Source of the DNA: Gemmatimonadota bacterium
Lineage (GTDB): Bacteria > Gemmatimonadota > Gemmatimonadetes > Longimicrobiales > Gaopeijiaceae
Reading direction: 5' to 3'
Assembly (NCBI GenBank): GCA_041390125.1
Contig: JAWKQN010000002.1
Location: 364,840-428,839 of the forward strand
DNA length: 64,000 bases
Shown: one piece after another, positions 42,616 through 49,959 of the stretch
Layout of the letters: each line of letters begins with the position of its first letter
Position numbering within the stretch: position 1 is the stretch's first letter
Notes under the pieces: model-generated
The model's input: the letters and a program-made list of their open reading frames with translations, nothing else
Told to the model about the DNA's origin: nothing
Database searches by the model: none
Program-made: the position numbers and the translations under genes

Positions 42616-44610
42616 GTGAAGATCTGCTCGCTCGCCCTGACGGCGGTGGTGTTGTCCGCCGCGCCGCTCCGGGCGCAGTCACGCCCGCTGACCCCCACCG
42701 ATGCGTTGCGGCTCACCCAGGTGGGCGAGCCGCTGATCTCGCCGGACGGTCGCCGGGTGGTCTGGTCGCAGCGTACGATCGACTGGGACACCAACCGCTG
42801 GCACACCTCCTGGTGGTCGGCGCCGGCCACGGGCGGGACTCCCCGGCGTTTCCTCGGGGATCCTGAGCCCTCGGACGTCCTCTTCGCACCCACCGGTGGA
42901 TCCCTTTCCTTCCTGCGCGAGGTCGACGGTCGCGCGCAGGTGCACGCGCTACCTCTCGCCGGAGGCGAGGCACGGGTCCTGACCCGCCATCCGACCTCGA
43001 TCGAATCCCACGAATGGTCGGGCGACGGCCGCTGGATCGTCTTCCTCGCGCCCGACAGCACCGCACCCGCGGTGGAGGCCGGAGACGACGCCTGGTTCGT
43101 GGACGAGGGGCCGAACTCGGATCTCGCCGGCGTCTGGAAGAACCTCTGGTTGCTCGACCCGCGCGACGGCTCCACGCGACGGCTGACACGTCTCGCCATG
43201 CACGTCTTCGAGTACGAGGTCTCGCCCACCGGGGATCGGGTGCTGCTGGTCGCGCGCGCATCGTCCAACCGCAACGACATCGACCAGAACGAGATCTGGT
43301 TGCTCCACGTGCAGGACGGGCGGCTGGAGCGGCTCACGGACAACGCCGCCGTCGAGGACCGGGTGCAGTGGACGCCGGACGGGCGCGGGGTCACCTGGGC
43401 AGCCGACGACTCCATCTCGTGGACGCACAAGGAGGACAAGCTCTTCGCGCTCGACCTGGCGGACCGGCAGGTGCGGCTGCTTTCGGAGGCCTTTCCCGGC
43501 CGGATCGCTCGCTACTGGTGGCATCCGGACGGGCAGCGCATCCGCTTCACGGCGCTCGTGCGTACGAACACGAACCTGTGGGAGCTCGACACCGCGACCG
43601 GGGGCGTGCGCGCGTTGACCGACGCGACGGGAGATCTGGACGTCACCGCCCTGTCCGCCGATCAGCGCATGATGGCCTACACGTTCGCCGATCACGCCAC
43701 GGCACCGGACGTCCTCGCGTCGCCGCTCCCCCGCGTCGAGCCCGTCCGGATCACGGACCTCGATCCCTGGCTGGAGCGGGAGGTGGCCCGCGCCGACATG
43801 GAGATCGTCCGCTGGCCCAGCGCGGACGGGCTGGAGATCGAGGGGCTTCTGTTCACGCCCCGGGGATCGGTCGGCCCGCTGCCGCTCGTGCTGCAGATCC
43901 ATGGGGGCCCGCCCGGATTCTGGGACGACACCTGGACGCCCCAGCCCCACATCTACGCCGGCCTGGGCTATGCGGTCTTCGCGCCGAATGTCCGCGGAAG
44001 CGCCGGATACGGCGACACGATCCGCGAAGCCAACACGTTCTACCGCGGGGACGGCATCGGCATGGGAGACTACGACGACCTGATGACCGGGTTGGACATG
44101 CTGGTGCGCCGAGGCGTCGTCGACCCCGAGCGCATCGGCGTACGAGGATGGAGCTACGGGGCCATCCTGGGCGCATACGCGTTGACGCGCACCGACCGTT
44201 TCCGTGCCGCCGCGCTCGGAGCGGGCGTGTACGATTGGCGGGCCGAGTTCGGGATGGGCTACCACTGGGACGTCACGCGCTGGTACATCGGCGGGACCCC
44301 CTGGAGCGACCCCGCCGCCTGGGACGACCAGTCCACGTTGCCACAGGCCGACCGGATCACCACGCCGCTGCTGCTCTTCCATGGTCTGGCCGACCACACC
44401 ACGTCGGAGCCCCAGAGCATGATGCTCTATTCGTCGTTACGGGTGCTGGGCAACGCGCCCGTGCGCTACCTCCGCGTTCCGCGCGAGTCACATGGCTTCC
44501 GCGAGCCGCTGCACATCCGGAGACAGATGGTCGAGGAGATCCGGTGGATGGAGCGCTGGGTACGGGAGCGGGAGTGGAACCCGGAGCCGCTCGGGCGAGC
44601 TGGCGGCTGA
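42616..44610 (+). CDS. Exported S9-family peptidase (prolyl oligopeptidase-like)
   Basis: 664 residues from a GTG at 42616. Signal peptide 1-22 ends APLRAQS. Residues ~25-410 are a beta-propeller with repeated WSPDG-like blades (LISPDGRRVVWSQRT, WTPDGRGVTWA). Residues ~420-660 are the alpha/beta hydrolase: LPLVLQIHGGPPGF oxyanion region, nucleophile Ser in RGWSYGAIL, Asp in LLLFHGLADHTT and His in RESHGFREP. Role: cleavage of short peptides in the periplasm or outside. It is a paralogue of the S9 gene at 61.6 kb. The propeller lipoprotein gene follows. Confidence 0.93.
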   Translation: MKICSLALTAVVLSAAPLRAQSRPLTPTDALRLTQVGEPLISPDGRRVVWSQRTIDWDTNRWHTSWWSAPATGGTPRRFLGDPEPSDVLFAPTGGSLSFLREVDGRAQVHALPLAGGEARVLTRHPTSIESHEWSGDGRWIVFLAPDSTAPAVEAGDDAWFVDEGPNSDLAGVWKNLWLLDPRDGSTRRLTRLAMHVFEYEVSPTGDRVLLVARASSNRNDIDQNEIWLLHVQDGRLERLTDNAAVEDRVQWTPDGRGVTWAADDSISWTHKEDKLFALDLADRQVRLLSEAFPGRIARYWWHPDGQRIRFTALVRTNTNLWELDTATGGVRALTDATGDLDVTALSADQRMMAYTFADHATAPDVLASPLPRVEPVRITDLDPWLEREVARADMEIVRWPSADGLEIEGLLFTPRGSVGPLPLVLQIHGGPPGFWDDTWTPQPHIYAGLGYAVFAPNVRGSAGYGDTIREANTFYRGDGIGMGDYDDLMTGLDMLVRRGVVDPERIGVRGWSYGAILGAYALTRTDRFRAAALGAGVYDWRAEFGMGYHWDVTRWYIGGTPWSDPAAWDDQSTLPQADRITTPLLLFHGLADHTTSEPQSMMLYSSLRVLGNAPVRYLRVPRESHGFREPLHIRRQMVEEIRWMERWVREREWNPEPLGRAGG

Positions 44611-44673
44611 CCCTTGTCCCACGCGCGCCCGACGGACAGCTTGGCGGCGTTCCTCCCCCGACCCGGAGCCACC

Positions 44674-45627
44674 GTGCAGATCTCCGCTCGACAGCCTCGC
44701 AGGGCCTGTGTGCTCCTGCTGTGCGCCGTCGGGGCGTGCGCGCCCGACGCACCGCCGCCCGCGACGGACGGACCGGCGCAGCCCGACACCGCGAGCACCG
44801 CGACCGCACCCCCCGCTCCCGACATCGTGCTGGCGGATCTGAGCGGGAGCGGTACGGCCCTCACGCTCTCCAATGCCCGCAACGCGACCGACCGCCCCGG
44901 ATACGACAACCAACCCGCCTTCACGCCCGACGGACGCTTCCTGCTCTACACACAGGGAGAGGCGAACGGGCGCACGGACGTGCTGCGCCTCGACCTGACG
45001 ACGGGTGCACGCCAACCCGTGGCGTCCACGCCGGATCAGAGCGAGTACTCGGCCCTGGTGCCGCCGGACGGCCGGGGTGTGGTCGTGGTCCGCGTGGAGC
45101 CCGACTCCACACAGCGCTTGTGGCGGACGGCCGTCGCGGACGAGCAGGTGGTCTTCCCCGACATCGCTCCGGTCGGCTATCACGCCTGGGTGGACGAGCG
45201 CCACGTCGCGCTCTTCGTGCTGGGCGATCCCGTCACCCTGGTGCTCGCAGACCCGACGACCGGGAGCACCCGTGTCGTGGACCAGCGCATCGGACGCTCC
45301 CTGCAGAGGGTGCCCGGACAACGGACCGTGAGCTACACCGCGGTGCCCGACAGTGTCGCATGGATCCGCGGCGTCGACGTCGACACGGGAGAGACGCATC
45401 CGATCGTGCCCGCCCTCGAAGGCAGCGAGGACCACGCCTGGACTCCGGACGGCGTCCTGCTGATGGGACAGGGAAGCAGGCTGTACGCGCGGGATCCCGG
45501 CGACCCGCAGGGGTCGTGGGCGCAGATCGCGGACCTGTCCGCATTGGGGAGCCGCATCTCCCGGATCGCGGTCCACCCGCAGGGCACGCAGATCGCGGTG
45601 GTGCTGGAGCCGGCACCCGCGTCCTGA
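44674..45627 (+). CDS. Lipoprotein with TolB/WD40-like propeller repeats
   Basis: 317 residues from a GTG at 44674, preferred over the TTG at 44614 because it gives a proper lipoprotein signal (ACVLLLCAVGAC, lipid Cys near residue 22) with GGAG upstream. After a Pro/Thr/Ala linker come PD40-type blades: NQPAFTPDGRFLLYTQGE...DVLRLDLTTGARQPV, YSALVPPDGRGVVVVRV, DHAWTPDGVLLMGQG and RIAVHPQGTQIAVVLE. It is probably anchored in the outer or inner membrane leaflet and may act in peptide or ligand binding. No catalytic domain is seen. It lies 63 bases after the S9 peptidase. Confidence 0.75.
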   Translation: MQISARQPRRACVLLLCAVGACAPDAPPPATDGPAQPDTASTATAPPAPDIVLADLSGSGTALTLSNARNATDRPGYDNQPAFTPDGRFLLYTQGEANGRTDVLRLDLTTGARQPVASTPDQSEYSALVPPDGRGVVVVRVEPDSTQRLWRTAVADEQVVFPDIAPVGYHAWVDERHVALFVLGDPVTLVLADPTTGSTRVVDQRIGRSLQRVPGQRTVSYTAVPDSVAWIRGVDVDTGETHPIVPALEGSEDHAWTPDGVLLMGQGSRLYARDPGDPQGSWAQIADLSALGSRISRIAVHPQGTQIAVVLEPAPAS

Positions 45628-45713
45628 GGCAGGAACGGGTCCTGAGGGCAGGAACGGGTCCTGAGGGCAGGAACGGGTCCTGAGGGCAGGAACGGGTCCT
45701 GAGGGCAGGAACG
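45626..45713. repeat. 19-bp tandem repeat, about 4.6 copies
   Basis: Unit GAGGGCAGGAACGGGTCCT: a first copy lacking one G at 45626-45643, three identical copies at 45644-45662, 45663-45681 and 45682-45700, and a partial copy at 45701-45713. Each unit contains AGGA-N5-TCCT, so successive copies can fold into small hairpins. It starts within the stop codon of the lipoprotein gene and fills the space before the convergent Ig-like gene. Confidence 0.95.
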
Positions 45714-45757
45714 AAGAAGCGGGGAGGGCCAGGCCCTCCCCGCCGGGTCACGCGGCG

Positions 45758-48499
45758 TCACGTGTGCCCGCCGCCCCCTCCTCCGCAGTTCCCACCCCCA
45801 CCACCTCCTCCACCACCCCCTCCTCCACCGCCACCACCGCCACCACCGCCACCACCTCCGGCCTGGTCGACCCAGATGTCGAGCCAGGTGAAGCGACCGG
45901 ACGGGTCGAGCACCGGAACGTACTCCAGCTCCGGATCGGCGGCTTCGCCGCAGGCGTCCAGCGAGACGTTGCGCGGGACGGACACCCCGCCGACGAGGGC
46001 GAAGTCGTCCAGGCTGAAGGTGATGCGCCACCAGCCGTAGCGATGCTCGTTGGCCGGGATGGGCACGTCACGCAGGAAGAAGTTGTAGCCGTAGATGACC
46101 TTCCCGGCCACGTTGACCTCCGCGCTGTAGTACCCCGGGCCGTCGTTGCCCAGGCCCTCGGCGATCGTCCCCTCGAAGGCCGTGAAGCGCGGTTCGAGGG
46201 TGGTGTTGTCCAGCTTCTCGATCTTCAAGCGCGGGCTGACCGAGTAGATGGTCGGCAGGAACCCACCCGTCGAGCCATCGGTTCCGTGCATCTCGGACGG
46301 TCCCGACCCCGAGAGCAGGGTCATGTTGAACCCTGTCGCCGGGGCTGCCGTCCACGCGCTGAGCGTGTGTTCGATCCGCACGATCGAGTGCGTGTTCCAC
46401 GTGTGGTGGGTCAGGTTGTCTCCCCAATCCACCTCCGCGGACTGCCGACCCAGGGCGCTGCCGTCGAACCACTGCGCCCGCCAGGTGTTGGCGTTCTGCT
46501 GCTGGAAGTACTGGACCCCACCGACCTCCACGTCCGGCGTGTTCCCGGACCAGAAGAACGCGTCGTTGGAGGGCACGGGGATGCTTTCCATCAGCGTGGG
46601 TCGAACGCCCGGATCCTGGGCGACCGGCAACCCGGTGACGCCGTATCCCTCGGCGAAGATCACGGGCCAGGAGAGGTTGTTTCCGTAGCCCTCCTCGGGC
46701 TCGCCTCCCCCTCCGCCACCCGGCTTGGCCACGACGACCTTCACCACGGCGCTGAGGGCGCCGCTGGTCACCGTGATGTCCGCCTCGCCGGCGGAATGCG
46801 CGCGAACGACCCCGGAGCCATCCACCGATGCGACGGTGGGGTCGCTGCTCACGAAGGTGAACGTGCGACCCGGGACCGGATTCCCGCTGTGATCCTGCAC
46901 CTCGGCGATCAGCGTGAGCTCGTCACCCGGATGGGCCGTCCAGGCCGTGGGCGTGACGGACAGCACGCCATCGTTCGCAGGAGGTGGCGCCGCCACGACG
47001 GTGATCTCCACAGATCCACTCACCCCACCGCTCGTCGCGATCGCGCGGAAGGTGCCCACGAACCCGGCCTTGAAGTCCACGGCCGAACCGACCGTGTCCA
47101 TCGGGACTCCGATGTCGTGGTGCGACGTCGCCCACGTGATGGTACGGTCGGGCAGCGCCTTTCCGGACGCGTCGTAGGCCAGGGCGCTCACCCGCACCAG
47201 GGTGCCCTTCACGACGGTCGTCGCGGAGGCCGTGACCGTCACGGACGCGACGGGCACCGGCGCTGCCGGCGTCACGACCACCTGCGCCCACCCCCGCACG
47301 CCGTCGGCCACGACGCCGATGCGGGTCGAGCCGGGCGCAACCGCAGTGACCACGCCACGCTCGCTGACGACGGCCACAGCCGCGTTCTCGGTGAACCAGG
47401 TGACGTCCATCGTGTTGGGCTTGCCTGCGCCATCCTTCACGGCCGCCGCGATCGTGGCGACCTGTCCGGGAAGCAGCGTCAGGCTGTTCGGCGTCAGGCT
47501 CACGGCCCAGACCGAGGGGACAACCTCGAGTGCTACCTGGGCCTGCACGCCGTCCACGTCGATGGTCACCGTGGCGGTGCCGGGGCCCCTGGCGGTCACG
47601 ACCCCGTCGGCGTCCACCGCCAGAACGTTCTCGTCCGAAGAGGTGAACGTCATCGGTCGCTCGAGCCCGCTTCCGGTCACGTCGTAGACCGAAACACCGA
47701 TGGTGGTGGTCTCCCCGACCCGAAGCTGCGTCAGAGCGACATCGGGATCGATCCGGTCCACCCACGGCGCGATCTCCCGGACGGCATAGACGCCCGACCC
47801 GTCGACATCGCCTTCGACGTACGCCCCCATGGGGTCGCCGAGCCCGGGCACGGCCTCCCATCCTGCCCCGGTCCAACGGTGGAGCCGGAGGAAGACCGGA
47901 CGGGCATCCGGGCCCAGCGCGTTCGGCTCATAGCGTAGCCGCACCCGGACCGGGTGGCCGAGCACGACGTCACCGAAGCGCACCGTATGCGCCGAGCCGG
48001 CCACGATGCCGTCGGTGCCGTACTCGGAGGCGAACGACCACTCGGCCGAGACGAACGTCCGTTCGGACAGCGCCGCGGCGGGTACGACCAGGCGGATCTG
48101 CTCGTCCATCGAGCTGAGCTGACCGCCTTCGGGGCCGATCTCACGCCCCCAGGGTGTGATCACGACCTTGCGGGTCGCCGTGCGCCGACCGCTGGTGGCC
48201 GTCAGGATGACGGTACCGGAGTGACGCGCGACCAGCTTTCCTTCCACGACCTCCGCACACAGGGCGTCGGACGTGGACCAACTCGCGTTCAGGGCTTCGA
48301 TGCGCCCCGATGTGTAGACCGCCTGGGCCGCCACAGGTAGCGAGGTGCCCGCGGCCAGGGTGGCCACCGGCAGATCGATGCGGAAATCCGACACGTTCTC
48401 GACCAACGGCCCGGTGGAGTCGGAGCAGGCCCCGATCCCCCCGAGGACGACGAGAACGGCGAAGCGGCCCCAGCGCGAGAAGGCAGGTCTGGACGACAT
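45758..48499 (-). CDS. Large Ig-like (BIG2) lipoprotein with polyglycine-Cys C-terminus
   Basis: 913 residues; GAGGAGGG ribosome site. Lipobox LGGIGAC puts the lipid Cys at residue 25. Residues ~30-120 and ~250-600 hold several BIG2/Ig-like domains, each with phrases like VTWFTENAAVAVVSERGVVTAVAPGSTRIGVV and FVSSDPTVASVDGSGVVRAHSAGEADITV; ~120-240 resembles a ZU5-like block (GPEGGQLSSMDEQIRLVVPAAAL). Residues ~625-875 are a unique C-terminal domain (TWRAQWFDGSALGRQSAEVDWGDNL), followed by 23 Gly, Asn904-Cys905, six Gly and His-Thr. Surface adhesion or envelope role likely. The Gly tail is encoded by an imprecise GGN microsatellite. Confidence 0.85.
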   Translation of the reverse strand: MSSRPAFSRWGRFAVLVVLGGIGACSDSTGPLVENVSDFRIDLPVATLAAGTSLPVAAQAVYTSGRIEALNASWSTSDALCAEVVEGKLVARHSGTVILTATSGRRTATRKVVITPWGREIGPEGGQLSSMDEQIRLVVPAAALSERTFVSAEWSFASEYGTDGIVAGSAHTVRFGDVVLGHPVRVRLRYEPNALGPDARPVFLRLHRWTGAGWEAVPGLGDPMGAYVEGDVDGSGVYAVREIAPWVDRIDPDVALTQLRVGETTTIGVSVYDVTGSGLERPMTFTSSDENVLAVDADGVVTARGPGTATVTIDVDGVQAQVALEVVPSVWAVSLTPNSLTLLPGQVATIAAAVKDGAGKPNTMDVTWFTENAAVAVVSERGVVTAVAPGSTRIGVVADGVRGWAQVVVTPAAPVPVASVTVTASATTVVKGTLVRVSALAYDASGKALPDRTITWATSHHDIGVPMDTVGSAVDFKAGFVGTFRAIATSGGVSGSVEITVVAAPPPANDGVLSVTPTAWTAHPGDELTLIAEVQDHSGNPVPGRTFTFVSSDPTVASVDGSGVVRAHSAGEADITVTSGALSAVVKVVVAKPGGGGGGEPEEGYGNNLSWPVIFAEGYGVTGLPVAQDPGVRPTLMESIPVPSNDAFFWSGNTPDVEVGGVQYFQQQNANTWRAQWFDGSALGRQSAEVDWGDNLTHHTWNTHSIVRIEHTLSAWTAAPATGFNMTLLSGSGPSEMHGTDGSTGGFLPTIYSVSPRLKIEKLDNTTLEPRFTAFEGTIAEGLGNDGPGYYSAEVNVAGKVIYGYNFFLRDVPIPANEHRYGWWRITFSLDDFALVGGVSVPRNVSLDACGEAADPELEYVPVLDPSGRFTWLDIWVDQAGGGGGGGGGGGGGGGGGGGGGGGNCGGGGGGHT

Positions 48500-48626
48500 G
48501 GTGCCCTCCTCACCTCCAGGGTTCCGTCGGCCGGCCGAATGCGCGACCGACGCCAGGAAAAGGTGGCGGAGTGGCAGCTGCTCGTCTGTCGGAAGGAGGA
48601 CTACGGGTCCCGCGCGGAAAGATCCG

Positions 48627-49415
48627 TCAGCGTGAGAACGTCACCACCACCGGCGTGTGATCCGACGGTTTCGACTCGAAGTGGAGCTTCTTGCGCGCCT
48701 CCCGGTCCACGCGCGTCTCCAGCACCTGGCCGGCCAGCGGCGGTGTGGCGAACACGTGGTCGATCCGCAGCCCGTCGTTCTTGGGGAACGCCAGGCGCTG
48801 GTAGTCCCACCACGTGAACCAGTTGTCTTGCGGACGCCGGGCAGCCACCACGTCCACCAGCCCCCATCCTTCGAAGCGCGCGAGTGCAGCGCGGGCGTCC
48901 GCGTGGCAGAGCACGCTCGCTCCCCAGCGTTCCGGAAACGCGACATCGAGGTCGGTCGGAGCCACGTTGAAGTCACCGACCAGGGCCAGTGGGGCCTCGA
49001 GGCTCGCGGTGGCCCGCAGGTGGTCCAGGAGGCGGTCCATCCACCGCAGCTTGGCCGCGTACCGCTCGGTGCCCACCATCTGGCCGTTCGGGAAGTACGC
49101 GCTGATCACCCGCACGCCGTCCACCAGGGCCGAGATGAGCCGCGCTTCCTCCTCGGGGCCGTCGCCGGGGAGGCCCCGCTCCACCGCCTCGGGCGCGGAC
49201 CGCGCCAGGATGGCCACGCCGTTGTAGGCCTTCTGCCCGTGCACCACCGCGTGGTACCCCACCGCCTCGATCGCCTCGAAGGGGAAGGCGTCGTCGGGGA
49301 TCTTGGTCTCCTGGAGGCAGAGCGCGTCCGGGCGCTCCCGCTCCAGCCAGTCGAGCACGCGATCGAGGCGGACCTTGATGGAGTTGATGTTCCAGGTGGC
49401 GATCTTGAACGACAC
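48627..49415 (-). CDS. xthA: Exodeoxyribonuclease III (AP endonuclease)
   Basis: 262 residues from a GTG at 49415 preceded by AAGGAGA. KIATWNINSIKVRLDRVLDWL, LCLQETK with the metal-binding Glu, VISAYFPNGQ, LVGDFNVAPTDLDV with Asp/Asn of the active site, TWWDYQ and GLRIDHVFAT ending in PSDHTPVVV with the catalytic Asp-His are all in place. It repairs abasic sites and degrades 3' ends in base-excision repair. Single gene; the region up to 49616 holds divergent promoters shared with padR. Confidence 0.95.
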   Translation of the reverse strand: MSFKIATWNINSIKVRLDRVLDWLERERPDALCLQETKIPDDAFPFEAIEAVGYHAVVHGQKAYNGVAILARSAPEAVERGLPGDGPEEEARLISALVDGVRVISAYFPNGQMVGTERYAAKLRWMDRLLDHLRATASLEAPLALVGDFNVAPTDLDVAFPERWGASVLCHADARAALARFEGWGLVDVVAARRPQDNWFTWWDYQRLAFPKNDGLRIDHVFATPPLAGQVLETRVDREARKKLHFESKPSDHTPVVVTFSR

Positions 49416-49563
49416 GCAGGTCTCCTTCCAGCGGGCGGCGGAGGAACGTGGACCGTGGCATGGGCCGCGGAGCGGAAGGTACTGGAACAGCGTCGGGGGA
49501 TCACCCGACGCCCTGGGGCTCGGCGACGCCCGGCGTACGCGGTCGCGCCCCGGGCGGATCTCC

Positions 49564-49611
49564 TTGACAGTCCAGGAGAGCGGCCTAGCTTCTCCTAATT
49601 CATCTAGGAGA
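49564..49611 (+). promoter_or_regulatory. padR promoter with dyad covering the ribosome-binding site
   Basis: -35 TTGACA at 49564-49569, -10-like TAGCTT at 49586-49591 (spacer 16), then an inverted repeat TCTCCTA (49591-49597) ATTCATC TAGGAGA (49605-49611). The right arm is the Shine-Dalgarno sequence of padR, so the dyad may act as operator for the regulator itself and, as RNA, could hide the ribosome site. Confidence 0.6.
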
Positions 49612-49615
49612 GCCG

Positions 49616-49957
49616 ATGACCGACCGCGCCGACCCCCTTCCCGGGACCCTGGATCTGTTGATCCTCAAGGCCATCTCCCTCGGGCACGTGCATGGCTACG
49701 GGGTCCTGCTCCGCATCGAGCAGATCTCCGGAGGCGCCCTGGAGATCAAGCAGGGAGCCCTCTACCCCGCCCTCTACCGGCTCGAACACCAGGGCCTGAT
49801 CGAGAGCGAGTGGGGAACGTCCGAGAACAATCGGCGCGCCAAGTTCTACCGGCTGACCGGTGCAGGACGGAAGCGCTTCGGGGAGGAGAAGGCGAGCTGG
49901 AACCGCCTGGCCGACGCCATCGCGTTGGCGCTGACCGCCACGCCCCTGGAGACCTGA
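49616..49957 (+). CDS. PadR-family transcriptional regulator
   Basis: 113 residues. LPGTLDLLILKAISLGHVHGYGVLLRIEQISGGALEIKQGALYPALYRLEHQGLIESEWGTSENNRRAKFYRLTGAGRKRF is the PadR winged helix almost end to end, followed by the C-terminal helix EEKASWNRLADAIALAL. PadR proteins repress adjacent transport genes and are released by small ligands. The ADOP permease gene starts 2 bases after its stop; this coupling is a hallmark of Acidobacteriota and Gemmatimonadota genomes. Confidence 0.95.
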   Translation: MTDRADPLPGTLDLLILKAISLGHVHGYGVLLRIEQISGGALEIKQGALYPALYRLEHQGLIESEWGTSENNRRAKFYRLTGAGRKRFGEEKASWNRLADAIALALTATPLET

Positions 49958-49959
49958 GC

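Noticed and set aside
45626..45713. CRISPR array
   Set aside because: Units are 19 bp and directly adjacent, without unique spacers, and no cas genes are present.
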